Origin: Lichtheimia corymbifera B2541
Taxonomy: Eukaryota; Mucoromycota; Mucoromycetes; Mucorales; Lichtheimiaceae
Direction of reading: 5' to 3'
DNA length: 64,000 bases
Assembly (NCBI GenBank): GCA_000697475.1
Contig: JNEU01000934.1
Coordinates: 33,471 to 97,470, forward strand
The notes under the pieces are model-generated. The model was not told the origin of the DNA and ran no database searches. It saw only the letters and a list, made by a program, of their open reading frames with translations. Position numbers and translations under genes: made by a program. Positions 47,863 through 60,030 of this stretch are shown here, piece after piece; the first letter of the stretch is position 1, and each line of letters opens with the position of its first letter.

Positions 47863-50179
47863 ATGGTTTCTTTTCTAACCTTGAGCACAGCAGCTGTGCT
47901 GACTGGCTCAGCCATCATCACCAATGCTTCACCATTGAACACCGCGTTAAGACCGCACCAGGTCCGCAGCTTTGGTCCAGAAGTGCAAAGAACATTTGAA
48001 TCGTATCCAGTCGTTGATAATTCTCCTTGGAGCGTTACATCATTCGGTTATGTTGGTGATCCAGTCACTATTGCCGAGCAGTTTGTCAAGTCAAAGTTGG
48101 CAGAGGATGAAGAGTACTATATTGAATCAGCCTATACAAGCGATTTGACCGGAGTAACTCACGTCTACATGCGTCAGCGAGTGGATGGATTAGATGTCGT
48201 AAATGGACGCATCAACGTGCACATTGATAAGCAAGGACAAGTGGTAGCCTATGGCAACTCATTTGCACCATCAGCCAAAGCACGACAATCGCAACGAGCA
48301 TGGTATATCCAGGTACTATGCCATATACGTGTAATTCCAAGGAAACAATCCATAGTAACGATTTTGTTGCTAGGCAATGGAAAGAGGCATGCAAGTAGTG
48401 TATTCGACGTTCTTTAGGCAACAAACGCAGCAGCCATACATCAGCCCAACCCAAGCTGTCGAAGCACTTTTGCATCAAGTTGGATTATCATATGCATTGT
48501 CATCCTCTTCAGGCGAAATGACAGTAACATCCTCGTTACAAGGTTCAACTTTGCTTGTGGAAAATGTCCCATTAGCCTTATCACCGGTGCGTGTGAAGCC
48601 TGCATATCATCAACAAGCATCTGGAGCTCTCACTCGCGTATGGGATGTCGAGTTGGAACTTGAGGAACACTGGTACCATGCACAATTGGATGCGCGTGAT
48701 GGCACTCTGGGTGGATTAGTGGATTGGGTAGCAGATGCAGTGTATTATAACGTGATTCCTTTTGGTTTCAATGATCCATCAGCAACAGACCAAGTGTTAA
48801 CCAAGGATCCAAATGATCTCTATGCAAGTCCTGAAGGATGGCATGCTCAAGGTTCAATGTCGGGTGGTCACATGCTTACTTTTAATGTCACCATCGGCAA
48901 CAATGCTTACGCACACACCAACCCCGATGGTGGCTATGGCTGGGAACAAAATTATCGACCCAGTGGCATGATTGATGATGACACTGGTGATATTGTCTTC
49001 AACTACACTGCTCAATTTGACGTCCAACAACCCAAAGAGTATGAAAATGCTGCTGTTACGAATCTCTTTTATTGGGTCAACATGGTAATGGGTATATCTC
49101 AAGGTTCAAGTCTAGAGCAACCAGCTGACACACAATTTTATTACCTTATCCAAGGCACATGATCTCTTCCATCGATATGGTTTTGATGAAAAAGCTGGTA
49201 ACTTTCAAGAGGATAATCTCGGTCGTGGACGACCTGGGGATGATTGTGCAGGTGATGCTGTGATAGCTAATGCTCAAGATGGATCCGGTATGTATGATGC
49301 ATAAGATGGGTGTTGCTGTGGTGATGAGCTAACTCTAAATGTTGTTGTCCAGGACGCAATAATGCAAACTTTGCAACTCCACCTGATGGACGACATGGGA
49401 AAATGAGGATGTATGTTTGGGACAACACACAACCCATGCGAGATGGTGACTTTGAAAGCGGCATTATTATCCACGAATACACCCATGGCGTCTCTAATCG
49501 ATTGACGGGTGGTCCCCACGATAGCAGCTGCTTAGGATGGGGCGAAGCTGGTGGTATGGGTGAAGGTTGGGGTGATTTCGTAGCCACCATCATCCGCATG
49601 ACTCCTGAAGACACACGAGAATCCGAGTTTGGTATGGGCGGATGGGCCAATGGTGGCGAAGGTATCCGCAAGTACAAGTATTCTACCAGCATGGAAACCA
49701 ACCCAAGCACATATGCCATTATGGACCGTTTTGACTATTGGGGTGTTCATGCCAAGGGTGAAGTTTGGGCTGAGATGCTCTATGAAGTATATTGGAACCT
49801 TGTTGATAAGCATGGCTTCACTCCAAATTGGTTCCCACCCGTTCCTGCAGATGATGAAGATCAATCCGAAGCGCTTGACTATATACTTTCTTATGGCAAC
49901 ACACTCGCACTCAAGCTTGTCATTGATGGCATGGCAATGCAACCATGCAGCCCTGGCTTTATACAAGCACGTGATGCTATTCTTGCCGCTGATAAGGCGC
50001 TCACTGGTGGTGAAAACTATTGTGAAATCTACAAAGCTTTTGCCAAGCGTGGTCTTGGATATGGTGCCAAACTTTCACGTGAGGATCACTGGTACGAAAA
50101 GAGAATAGAAAGCTACACACTCAAAGAGGGAGAATGTCAAGATGACAATGACGACAATACCGAGTCTTCGTGGTGGTAG
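47863..50179 (+). CDS. fungalysin, secreted metallopeptidase M36
   Basis: Four exons (47863-48312, 48374-49084, 49155-49287, 49353-50179) give 706 residues. A signal peptide ([22 protein letters not shown]) precedes an FTP-type propeptide ('[20 protein letters not shown]'), then the catalytic domain. The zinc site is HEYTH at residues 472-476, with Glu473 as general base; the third ligand is the Glu of [10 protein letters not shown] at 502. '[16 protein letters not shown]' and '[16 protein letters not shown]' are also family blocks. Fungalysins are autocatalytically activated extracellular proteases for protein scavenging. The C-terminal tail is acidic ([10 protein letters not shown]). The only odd point is intron 2, whose sequence lacks stop codons in one frame. 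Confidence 0.93.
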
Positions 50180-50509
50180 ACAACCTTTTCTCTCTTTTTC
50201 ATTTCTTTTGTATATATATTCTATGAGCTCAGGGATGCCACTTTTAGTAAATGAGACATGTATGGGTGGAAATATTTTGTAGCATGATCAATTAAAGCAT
50301 AGCCTACCTATTGCTCATGCCATGTTAAGAAGATACACTGCTGTCAAACATATGCATTATGATATTGTTCGTTAAGGGATGCTGGTAATTCCAAAGATAC
50401 ATTTCAATGTTGGATTACTATATATGAACTGATTGCTTTTTACTAAGGAAATGCGAATGTCTACATACTCGTAGGCAAAATGAAGAACAAACTTCTGCCC
50501 TTCTTACTA
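50180..50509. other. shared 3' flank of fungalysin and forkhead genes
   Basis: Tail-to-tail intergenic region. TATATATATTC and ATTAAA elements occur; no gene seen. Confidence 0.45.
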
Positions 50510-51483
50510 CTATGGTTGTATCCAAAAGTTCCGATGATGGTTAGTGGTGGTGTCTGGATGATGGGTGTTAGGCAAATGTGTCTCTGGTCCCGATTGATGA
50601 TGTTGTTGCTGTTGGTATCTTAAACGGTGCTCTTGACAATTATCGATCGAGGAATTAAACATGCCACTTGCAAGAATCTGGCTGCCAAAGGTAGTATTGT
50701 TGAGCTCGGCAATGTCGACACACCAGTATCCACCCTTGCCTTTGGCTTTGCCCATGCTTCTTGGTTGCTTATAAAAGCAGCGATTCAATGACAGGTTGTG
50801 CCGAATGGTATTCTATTTTGAATAAAGCATACATTGTTTGTGTGTGGGTCATATGATCCCTTTGTTCAATCTCTTACCTGCCATCCAGGTTCATTAGCCT
50901 CGTACATACGTGGGTATCTATTTTGGACGTATTCGTAGATTTCACGCAATGTCAAGCGGTGCTCAGCTGAAGTGAGAATGGCTTGGGCGATCATGGATGC
51001 ATATGAATGGGGTGGCCGTCTTCTTTTGCGTTGAGGACGGCGTGCACTTTGATCTGGTGCTTGGTGTTGATATGGGATAGGTGATGGTTCTTGGATCAGA
51101 TTAGATGTAGGTTGAAGCATGGTTGCCATTCGAATAGGTGGCACAGCCAAATTGGATGTAGTGGTGGTGGTAGTAGCAGTAGGCTGGGCATGATTCATAT
51201 GATTTGAAATGGGTTGATAGGCATAAAATGCCTTATTCCATCCAGGTGGCAATAAGAGACTGCCATTACTATCCGTTGAACGCAACTTGTCATTTTCTAG
51301 AGCCAGCGATGATGTTGTATTACTCGACAGCGGATATTGTTGTGCAGCTACTACTCCTTCACCTCCAGGGTTTGACCCTATCATCATGGATGGTGGGTAG
51401 TTTTGCTGTTGTTGCTGCTGATGAGATGGTGGTACAGGCTGCGGTTGCTGCTGCTGTATAGTATAATGATCCTCCTCATTCAT
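50510..51483 (-). CDS. forkhead (FOX) transcription factor
   Basis: Two exons (51483-50878, 50812-50510) give 302 residues. The N-terminal 160 residues are Gln/Pro/Ser/Thr-rich. The forkhead domain spans about residues 168-245: '[20 protein letters not shown]' helix 1, '[15 protein letters not shown]' helix 2, and recognition helix '[15 protein letters not shown]' with the invariant N-x-x-R-H-x-L-S. Wing '[13 protein letters not shown]' follows. The single intron falls just before N of the recognition helix. The C-terminal tail is His/Gln-rich. The start MNEEDHYT follows a possible 5'UTR acceptor (TTATCACAG). Winged-helix factors of this kind control cell-cycle or developmental genes; the specific orthologue is not assigned. 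Confidence 0.9.
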
Positions 51484-52325
51484 AATCCTGTGATAAAGGA
51501 ACAAGAAAGAAAGGTATTATGTTTGTGTTTTCTTGGGGTATCCCAATGAAATAGTAAAAACAGCAGGTAAAACTTTCTGAATAAGGATCATTTATCGAGT
51601 TGAATCAGCGGTTAATATCAATACGGAGCATTCTAACAATCTAATTGTCTAATATTATTTGGATCGCACTCTATCGATCAGTTTTCCAGAGGCATCGGCG
51701 AATTACACTCGCATCCAGGTCAACAAGGTTTGTGTCAGGCACGACATGTGTCCGAGAATAAGCTGGCCATCCATAATAAGAGCACGAAGGCTTGTTTGGT
51801 GACATTCCAGGATTACAAGTTTCTTGCTTTGGTATCATCCGTGACATATCGTGATTCTTGCTATACATCCAATTATGTAAGGTGTTGTGTTGTTCATAAG
51901 CTGACAATAAGGTCATGCCGTATCTTGATCCAATACTACTAGGTGGTGACAACATGTAGCATGCTCAAGGCAAACTTCGCTATCGGAAACCAGATTCCAG
52001 CATGCTGAGAGCTATACTATCGGTAATTGGTTTTCTAGAAAATTAGACGCATTGGAGGTTGGTCAAGTAACCTGGGCACGTGCAAACAAGCGATATTGCT
52101 TATTACGTGAATGTTTGTTGCCGTAATGATATGCCGACAGTGGATGCCAAAATAATGGCTTCAAGTTTAGAAGTGTCTTCATCAATGCATTATCAGCAAT
52201 GCGGGATGACGTTTTGCGACAAGTCAATGCATAAGGTGAATCAGCAGGGTGTGTCATAAATCAGCACAGCGGGCGGTATTTCTCTTTTACCCTTTCCCTC
52301 TCTTATCCCTCCATTCGTTTCTCCA
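51484..52325. other. divergent intergenic region forkhead / GDA1
   Basis: Two minus-strand ORFs (51671-51955, 94 residues; 52063-52257, 64 residues) look protein-like ('LLNLKPLFWHPLSAYHYGN') but no splice pair joins them in frame, so no gene is called. The polypyrimidine leader of GDA1 occupies the last 50 bases. Confidence 0.35.
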
Positions 52326-53888
52326 ATGGCGTCCGCTCTTCGACCACCACAATCTAAACCGAGACGACTGGATCGCTCTTCGCCATATTCCATGTTGAGC
52401 AATTCTGCAAAGCACTCGTCACGACAAACGCATAATCGAATCCGGCTTGTCATTGCTCTTGTCGGGCTTGTCCTTGCTGGCCTGGTGTATTGGGCGCCGT
52501 TGGATGGATGGCTATCAGGCAAGTGACGAAAACTATCTCATGTCAATATCATACAATGTCTGATATGATATCTTGCAGATATCTCAAGTGCAAAGTGTTT
52601 GAAATATGCTATTATGGTGGATGCTGGATCGGCTGGATCACGACTACACGTTTATCGATTTCATCAATGCACACTTGAGGACCCGATTGAATTGAAGAAT
52701 GAGGATTTATTCGTGCAAACGATACCAGGATTATCAGCGTATGGTGATGCCCCACAACAAGGTGCCGAGTCACTCGATCCATTACTGCAAAAGGCATTAA
52801 AAGTGGTTCCATCACGATTGCAACGCAAAACACCTATTGCTGTCAAGGCAACAGCTGGCCTACGACTACTAGGAGACGAGAAGAGTGAATTGATTTTGGA
52901 TGCGGTGTATGACCATATCAAACAACGATATCCATTTCCGATTGTGGGAGGACGTGATCATGGTGTAGCCATCATGGATGGTCGCGATGAAGGTAAGAAG
53001 GATACGAGATTTGGGCAAGTTGGACATGCAGCTCATTTATAGAATGTAGGCGTTTATGCATGGATCACAGTGAACTTTTTGCTGGGAAACCTTGATGGAT
53101 CATCACAAAGCAACCAACGACCACCAACAGCTGCCGTATTTGACTTGGGTGGTGGATCAACTCAGATCGTATTTGAACCAGAACGCAGTGATCTACTTGC
53201 CGAGGGTGATCATAAATACACTTTGAATTATGATGGCCGCAACTATACCTTATATCAGCATTCTTACTTGGGCTATGGATTGATGGAGGCTCGAAAACGG
53301 ATGCATCAGCGTGCCATGGATATTGCAAAGGAGGCTGTTGAACATGTCGATCACCCGTGTTTGCCACTCGACGTTGCTTTACCTTTTCCCAAAAACGATC
53401 CCAATCCGCTTGTAACATTCAAAGGAGGTGCACAGCCTGGAGCTTGTACTGAAATGGTACTCGATATGCTCAACAAGAACGCCGTATGTCTTGCACCACC
53501 GTGCTCGTTTGATGGCATCCACCAACCACCTATTGCTGACGCTTTCAAGAAGGGTCCTATTTACATCTTTTCATACTTTTACGATCGCACACAACCTCTT
53601 GGCTTACCGGATCGCTTCCATCTACCACAATTACAGCGTCTTACCGAAAGAGTGTGTGCTGGTGATTATCTCGACTCTATCCCGGAAGGAGAACCTTTAC
53701 GTGATGAGATGCTTGATCGCCCAGAATGGTGTCTTGACCTCGCTTTTATCCATGGTCTTCTCTCACACGGCTATGAAATTCCAGATGACCGTGAGATCCG
53801 AGTCGCCAAAAAGATAGATGGCATTGAAACGGGTTGGTGCCTTGGAGCAGCCATTGCACTTTTAGATGCGGCAGATTTGCATGGATAA
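52326..53888 (+). CDS. GDA1: guanosine-diphosphatase Gda1 (GDA1/CD39 family)
   Basis: Exons 52326-52518, 52579-52992 and 53050-53888 give 481 residues. A short basic cytosolic tail and signal-anchor (LVIALVGLVLAGLVYWAPL) make it a type II Golgi membrane protein. Apyrase conserved regions are in order: ACR1 DAGSAGSRLHVY, ACR2 KATAGLR, ACR3 EGVYAWITVNFLLG, ACR4 FDLGGGSTQIVF. The enzyme hydrolyses GDP from mannosyl transfer to GMP, which exits in exchange for GDP-mannose, so it supports Golgi glycosylation. ACR1 has Ala in place of the usual Ser in DAGSSGSR. Intron 1 is GC..AG (donor GCAAGT at 52519), which is the only join that keeps frame. Confidence 0.93.
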
Positions 53889-53997
53889 ACTTAACACTAG
53901 AACACAACATGATACCACATCAATAGAACGTCTTCTTTTCAAATATATATTTATATTTCTATTTGTGGTGGAGGAATGGATGGTGGATACAAATGCT

Positions 53998-56900
53998 TCA
54001 GGGTTGTTGTTGTTGAGCCACTAGTACATAAACATGATCGGATGCTAGAAGCATTAACGATGGTACTGGATTTGAATAAACAAATGGTAACTCGTTCCCG
54101 AATGCCGACGTGGGTGCACGGAACAAGCCTAACGCTAAAATACCGTGGTCCAAGAGCCACGCTTCAAACAAGGTAACGAACGTCTTGCCTACAAATGAAT
54201 CGGGTACTGGCATGCTTGCAAACCGGCATGTGGGTGCTTTTGGTGTGGATGATGTATGCTGCTGATGCCTCGTCGTGTATTCTGTTTTATGTGATGATGA
54301 CGAGTATCCCAAATGCGATGCCAAATGGCTGTGATGGATAATCGGCATTCCACTCATTGCCCGAATTACCTGGACAATTTCAGGCTTGGAGTATGTTTGA
54401 CTCAGTAGCACATTGCTTATAAGGCTCTCGGCCACCACATCGCCTGCAGCATAGGCTGGGGTATAAAACACATCGATTTCTTCATCATCGACCTGCTTGC
54501 CTTGTAAAAGATGCATAAACTTGATGTTGCTACGCTCAACAAGATTCACAATTGTATATGAGTCTTGTCTACGTGAATGTAAAAGCAAATGAATGATATG
54601 GCTGGTCATGCTGTGAAAAGGATGATGAGCATCACTTGTGTCGAAATCTTTTGTTATCATACTCACATAGCAGCACTATCGGTTTCTTGACCATCAGCGC
54701 TTTCCTTTTCGCTATATATCCATCTATCAGCATCGCATTGCAAGCCCGAAAAAGATACACTCCTTACCTCATGACAACGACTTGCTTGGCTCTCTTGATA
54801 CCAGCATGAAGGAGATCGTCGGGCTGGCGGCAGTTGCCTTCCATTATATATACACGTGGAAATAAACTTATGGGATGAAATGCTTTTTCGGATGGGAGTT
54901 GTGAGCATAGGATGACAATATCTTGCAATTCATGCTGTTGCACGTGTGATGACCTAAATCCTAGTCTTAGCATGCATCACTGACGCCTTTGGATAACCCT
55001 ACACTTGCCTTAAATTGTATATGAATTTGAAAATGTTGATGAACTCTTGTTGCATGCATACTAAAATATGCCCTCGCATGCCAGATGCTTTATGGATCGT
55101 GATATCTTTCAGATTTGCAGGCCTGTCGAGCAAATGGCACATTAACGGTAACTTGTTTGCCAGTGGTAGATCGATATCATCCTCTTCATCATCGCCCTGG
55201 TCTTCTGCTTTAACTGCTTGTGGATCATGTGGCTGTGACAACTTGATAGGAAAAGTGCCACCCACGCTGATGCCACTAAGCAAAGAATGGGTCGTCGATG
55301 GTAGACGTGAAAGCTGATATCGCTGTTTAGATGGTGTTGATATTCTTGCAGGTTTGGTGGTGGGTAGGGTATCGGGTGGAGATGGATCAATAGAAGGTGC
55401 TAGCTGATATATTTGTTGTTGATGTCGCGAAGCCATGCTGTAATCTCGCATTCGCGCCATTTGCCACAAGTATACTGTATTCTAAAATCAATTTAGCTTA
55501 AAATGGATCAACCACGTTATAGCATTGCATATATTTACCAGGCTAGCAATGGAGCGGATCTCTTTTGAACTTTGTGCAATGTACACACAAACGTCGGATG
55601 GTTGGATAGTGTAGCCACTCGCCGCGGGATTAAGAATGATTTCGTTATCCAACGTACGCACAGCAAACAAAATCACTTGAAGCTCCTTGTACAGCAACTT
55701 TAAGATGATGTCAAACACAATGATCCATAGAATGTATCCCCGTATTCCTTCTTACCCATGCAGCGTGACTAAAGCTAATTCCGACAATGCATGCAGCTGC
55801 TGGAGCAGTGTAGATCTCATTACAGGAACCATCATCTGAAGAAGATTTCGGGTCAATGTATGATACCCACATCTATATACAAGATGCTCTTACCATATTG
55901 TGCTTCCCAAGGTGCATCATATTGATTCAATGGATCACGCTGGTGCAGTAAATTTGTGAGGAACGTGGATGCACCTCGACATCGGCAATTAAGCGCCAGT
56001 AGATATTGATTGAATTGACGAACACAAATAACTTCCTTTGCAACTTCTTGGTAGATGGCTGTAATGGGCGACAAGTTGTATGTATATATTGGCACATTAT
56101 GCCGGGATGTATAGCAGTGCATCGACCATAGGCGTACCGTATTACGTTCGTCTTCCTTTACTGGATCGGGTGCATTGCTGTCTATCCAAAAAGTATTCAA
56201 TCATACAAACGAGGGGTATATGTATTCTCCCGTGCGAGATGGTTACCTGAGATGCAAAAGATAGCTTTTGCCCTTCGAGATTGCTGTTGGTATAGTACCA
56301 AATTTAGTACGAGTATCATCAACCCCTCATCCAAAACCTACTGCGCGCTGCAATGTTTTTTCATCCTAGGGGGGGAGGAATGTAAACGTTTATCAGCCAT
56401 TGCTGTTCTAGCGCTTTACCATGTTTGTTTCTTCTTACCAATACGCTGCTGTGGAGAAAATGGATACGGTGACCCCATACAGAATTACGGCCCAGTAATT
56501 TCAGCTCATCGGTTAATGGCTTGGTATCTAAAAAGACAACCGATAACCGCTCATCCACGTTATCCTGCATGTTTATCGATAAGGAACGATGAGATCATGC
56601 AAATAGCTGATGTCATGGGATCTCCACGAGTCCCAACCAATGAGTCTACTGACCGTATTAAGAAAGCCATCAAGCATTTCCTTTGCTTGTTGCACCGTAA
56701 ATGTACCCACAATCAAAATGAATGGATCAGCATCCTTGATAATTTGGCCACCTGTCACTATTAGTGGGAAATTGGCGGGTTAGCCACATGTGGATAGTAA
56801 CATCATGTTGACCCTGACCCACCATCTCGCTTTTGCATCGTATCCAAAAGATCAGAGATAAGACTCGGAATCACTGCCACAGTGATGAGGATCAATAACA

Positions 56901-58554
56901 TGATAACAATTCGGCTACTTGCTGCCGACGGCGTGATATCTAAAAGGAGATTTTTTCCGGTAACCAGTGAACAATGATGATGCGACTACCGAATCATCCG
57001 ATCCATTTACCTCCATATCCCACCGTTGACAAGGTCACTACCACCATAAATCTAACCATATAGCATAAGTGATCGATTGCATCATACAATGCCTAAACAC
57101 CCACAAGGAATCCAAAACGTCGTAATGGATATGGCCAAAAACGGCTTCCGAGTACTGAAACGCCGCCATGCCATTATACAGGAGGATGACAATGTTGCCA
57201 ATAAGGTAGACTTGTTTGTATTGGAGTGCATCCATCGACTTATCTAACAAATAATGCATGATCAGCCATTGCAAACATGATGGATTGCGCTCGATACGCA
57301 CCAGTCATTCGCAGTGTAACCTTGATTTTTAATGCGCTCTTGATTCTTAGCAGAAAAACCCAACTGCGGAGAAAATAAGGAACTATATAATGTGATGAGC
57401 CATGATATCCAATGACATATTGATTGGGTCATGTATACCATAGATGTACTGGCCATTTGGAATCAAGCGTGATAGGAGAAACGGGATGGATGTCAACAAT
57501 TCAATCACGCCTCGAAAGCTAAAAAGTACGGACAATGGATATCGGCTAATGTAGAATCCTATATCAGGACATATACAATATTGCGGTTGCTCAGTATTTG
57601 TATGTGTATACGTGTGCTTTGTTTTTCCGCCGGTTCACATACGGATTGCATATGAGCACATGTTCCACAAGGAAAGGACTTGGCAAAACGACCTTGCACA
57701 AACACAGTTAATGACCCTGGACATCATCCTTTCACGTGCATACTATGTACCATAGGCCATGCGATCGACGCTTGAAAAGCCATGCCGGTGATAGATCCGT
57801 ATCATAGCCTTGCTTCATTTCCACCAAGTAGGCTATACACATTAACAAGTCGATCATTAGATCGAGATTTACCTAGGACAAACAAAGCTTATGAATAACA
57901 CCATACGCAGCATGAAGAGTAATATGGAGAAACTCACAAACAAAACGATGGTCTGGTTGGCGAAGAGGATCGACTTTAGCATAGAAAAGTAGATTGACAA
58001 GTGAAAATAAAGATCGTCAAGGAACCCGCAAACGTTTGAGTGATATTCCTCGCTGCAAAACCAGATTTATATATGTAAAATGAGCAGACGCACGCGCTAC
58101 TTTAGTCATTTGATGCAATGTTACCGTATGTGGGAGCGACTGGATTGATAATTTGCTCGGATGGTGCTAAGGTTCACTTGCTGTCGTTTTTTACGCAGAA
58201 AATGACGGCGTGGAGGTTGCAGTTCTGGCACGATAGCAGCTGCCACTTCTTGTGCCCTATAATAGACATATAGGTAAGCTTGAAAAAAGGTACCTATTGA
58301 GGATTGGTTATATACTTTGGATCAAGAGCTGGTAATACAAGATCTGTGGATGGCTTGGATGGACGACGACAAGGATGATCCATGCTAACAAATGCTTGTG
58401 GAGGAGGAGGAGGTGGTGGTGGTGGTGATGAATGATGAATAGCTGTACTACCATAAGAAGGCGAATGGATGCACAGGGCTCCACTCTCATCATCATCATC
58501 ATCATCATTGAGTTGTTGTTGTTGACCATCCGAGTACCCTGTTGTATAAAGCAT
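53998..58554 (-). CDS. BK/Slo-type calcium-activated potassium channel
   Basis: A multi-exon minus-strand gene. Exon ends were resolved in parts, not throughout. The start MLYTTGYSDG follows a (GA)n leader. The N-terminus has Asp and Pro runs. S1 reads 'NLDLMIDLLMCIAYLVEMKQ', and S2-S3 'GVIELLTSIPFLLSRL'. The pore 'VVVTLSTVGYGD' is split by an intron (56940-57010) inside the filter's last codon. S6 reads 'IVIMLLILITVAVIPSL'. RCK1 follows ('DPFILIVGTFTVQQAK', 'LSVVFLDTKPLTDELKLL'), then the BK-like block 'RHNVPIYTYNLSPITAIYQE' and 'CRCRGASTFLTNLL' with 'PLNQYDAPWEAQYGKSILY'. RCK2 and tail end at 53998 ('SDHVYVLVAQQQQP'). Channels of this class couple cytosolic calcium and voltage to K+ efflux. 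I did not locate a full S4 with regular arginines, nor the calcium bowl. Confidence 0.85.
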
Positions 58555-58574
58555 TGCATTGGAAAAAGGAGGAA

Positions 58575-58590
58575 AGAGAGAGAGAGAGAG
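58575..58590. repeat. (AG)n microsatellite in the leader of the BK channel gene
   Basis: About eight AG units 20 bp upstream of the channel's start codon, pyrimidine-rich in the sense of the gene. Confidence 0.8.
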
Positions 58591-58980
58591 AAAGCGAAGT
58601 TCAAGAAAAAAAAGTAACAACGAAACGCCACAGGCATACCGGATCCCAATGCAATGAGGCACTTTGAGAAATTCACTCGTTCTTGCATACACGTGCGGTT
58701 TATGAAGGGCTGGCAAAACTGACTCTGTTGCTCCAGATTCGATGTAAGGGGCTCTTCTCTTAACCCACAAACTCGAGCCGATTCCAAATCGCACAGCATC
58801 AAAAGCTGTCCAATGACATCCGCTCGACCAACAACTAATGTTGCATGGTGGGACAAGACATTTTCCACCACTGCATGGATGCACAAACAAATCAATGCAC
58901 ACATATTCTTTTTCTGTACACATGAGTTTATTGTAAAGGGTGTTGCTGGGTCTATTTCTTCTCATCACCAGTGGCACGAG

Positions 58981-59568
58981 CTAAAAATTTCCAGGTGAGC
59001 CTCCTGAAACATTAAATGGATCGACATGGTGACTTACTGTAGATGACCTGACGGTGGTGTTGAACGAGAGGCTTGATCAAACCCTGGGACTCGAGTTCAC
59101 GGATAGCAATGCGAGCAAGGGAGCCGTTCAAACGAAGACGATCAACCAACACGGATTGAGTAATCAACTTGTAGGTAGGAACTTCCTTGAAGAGACGCTC
59201 GTAGGTAGGCTTATCGAGAACGACCATGTTGTTAGCCTTATCCTTGACCTTCTTGGCAGACCATTTCTATTATACACAAGAATTAGTATACATGGAGCTT
59301 GTATTCGAGATATCATTCTATACCAACCTTTTTGGCCTTTTTGCCACCAGAGGAAGAAGAGGGAACCGCTTGCTTGCCCTAATATGAATATGATGCATAG
59401 GTGAGCTGAGTGAACGTGTGCGTATGTATGTATGTATGGTAGGTGATGTATGCAAGTCAATCCCGTTTCATCCGTTCACGTATTCATCCATCCATTTCTT
59501 CATCCATCCATCAAGCTATTAAAAGACTCATAATCATCACCCATCCATGTGTATAGTCAACTTACCAT
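58981..59568 (-). CDS. RPS25: 40S ribosomal protein eS25
   Basis: Exons 59568-59566, 59378-59328, 59266-59038 and 59003-58981 give 101 residues. The first coding exon is the ATG alone, immediately followed by a GTAAGT donor, a layout common in fungal ribosomal protein genes. The body is unmistakable: 'KKWSAKKVKDKANNMVVLDK', 'RLFKEVPTYKLITQSVLVDR', 'GSLARIAIRELESQGLIKP' and 'HHRQVIY'. The last exon adds a short non-conserved tail (GSPGNF). eS25 sits in the head of the small subunit and contributes to IRES use and reinitiation. It is divergent from the SOSS-C-like gene, 462 bp away. Confidence 0.95.
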
Positions 59569-60030
59569 TGTGGATGAAAGAGGGTCTACCAGATTTGTGC
59601 TGGGTTCCCGACCAAGTGCTCCACAGCCAACTGAGTTAAAATCGCTAGCTTGACTACACATTCACCCTCATGCAAACCCAACTCGTCCTCCAGGCAAGAT
59701 GCTAACAAAAGTGCATCGTCTATAAAAATGATATCCTAATAATGACACTTGCTAGTTCTCACTCGGCAAGCATGGGATCTTGGAAGGTTCAAGAAGTATT
59801 TATTGAATAGAAAAAGTACTAATCGTAAAATGATTTACTGTTCTCGCCTACCTCCTGCACAAATGTAATGTATGCAATGCATGTCTTTTTCTCTCCTTGA
59901 TAGATAAAGGCCATTCTAGGCCCTGTATGGCACCATTGTACTATATCGGTCGCCACCGCTTATATCCTTGATTCCTTCATGTACTTGTCTTGCAGCCCCG
60001 CCAACACTTTTCTTCCGGAAAAAGAACAGC
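59569..60030. promoter_or_regulatory. divergent promoter region RPS25 / SOSS-C-like gene
   Basis: 462 bp between the start codons. On the minus strand near 59625 a TAACTCAGTTGG segment resembles a Pol III A-box, but no complete tRNA fold follows. No other feature was recognised. Confidence 0.4.

Noticed and set aside
51671..52257. Two-exon minus-strand gene between forkhead and GDA1
   Set aside because: No donor/acceptor pair joins the two ORFs without stops.
59590..59650. tRNA-like sequence on the minus strand (TAACTCAGTTGG then a possible 7-base loop)
   Set aside because: There is no T-arm GGTTCRA motif, the anticodon stem has a mismatch and position 33 is C. At best it is a tRNA-derived fragment.
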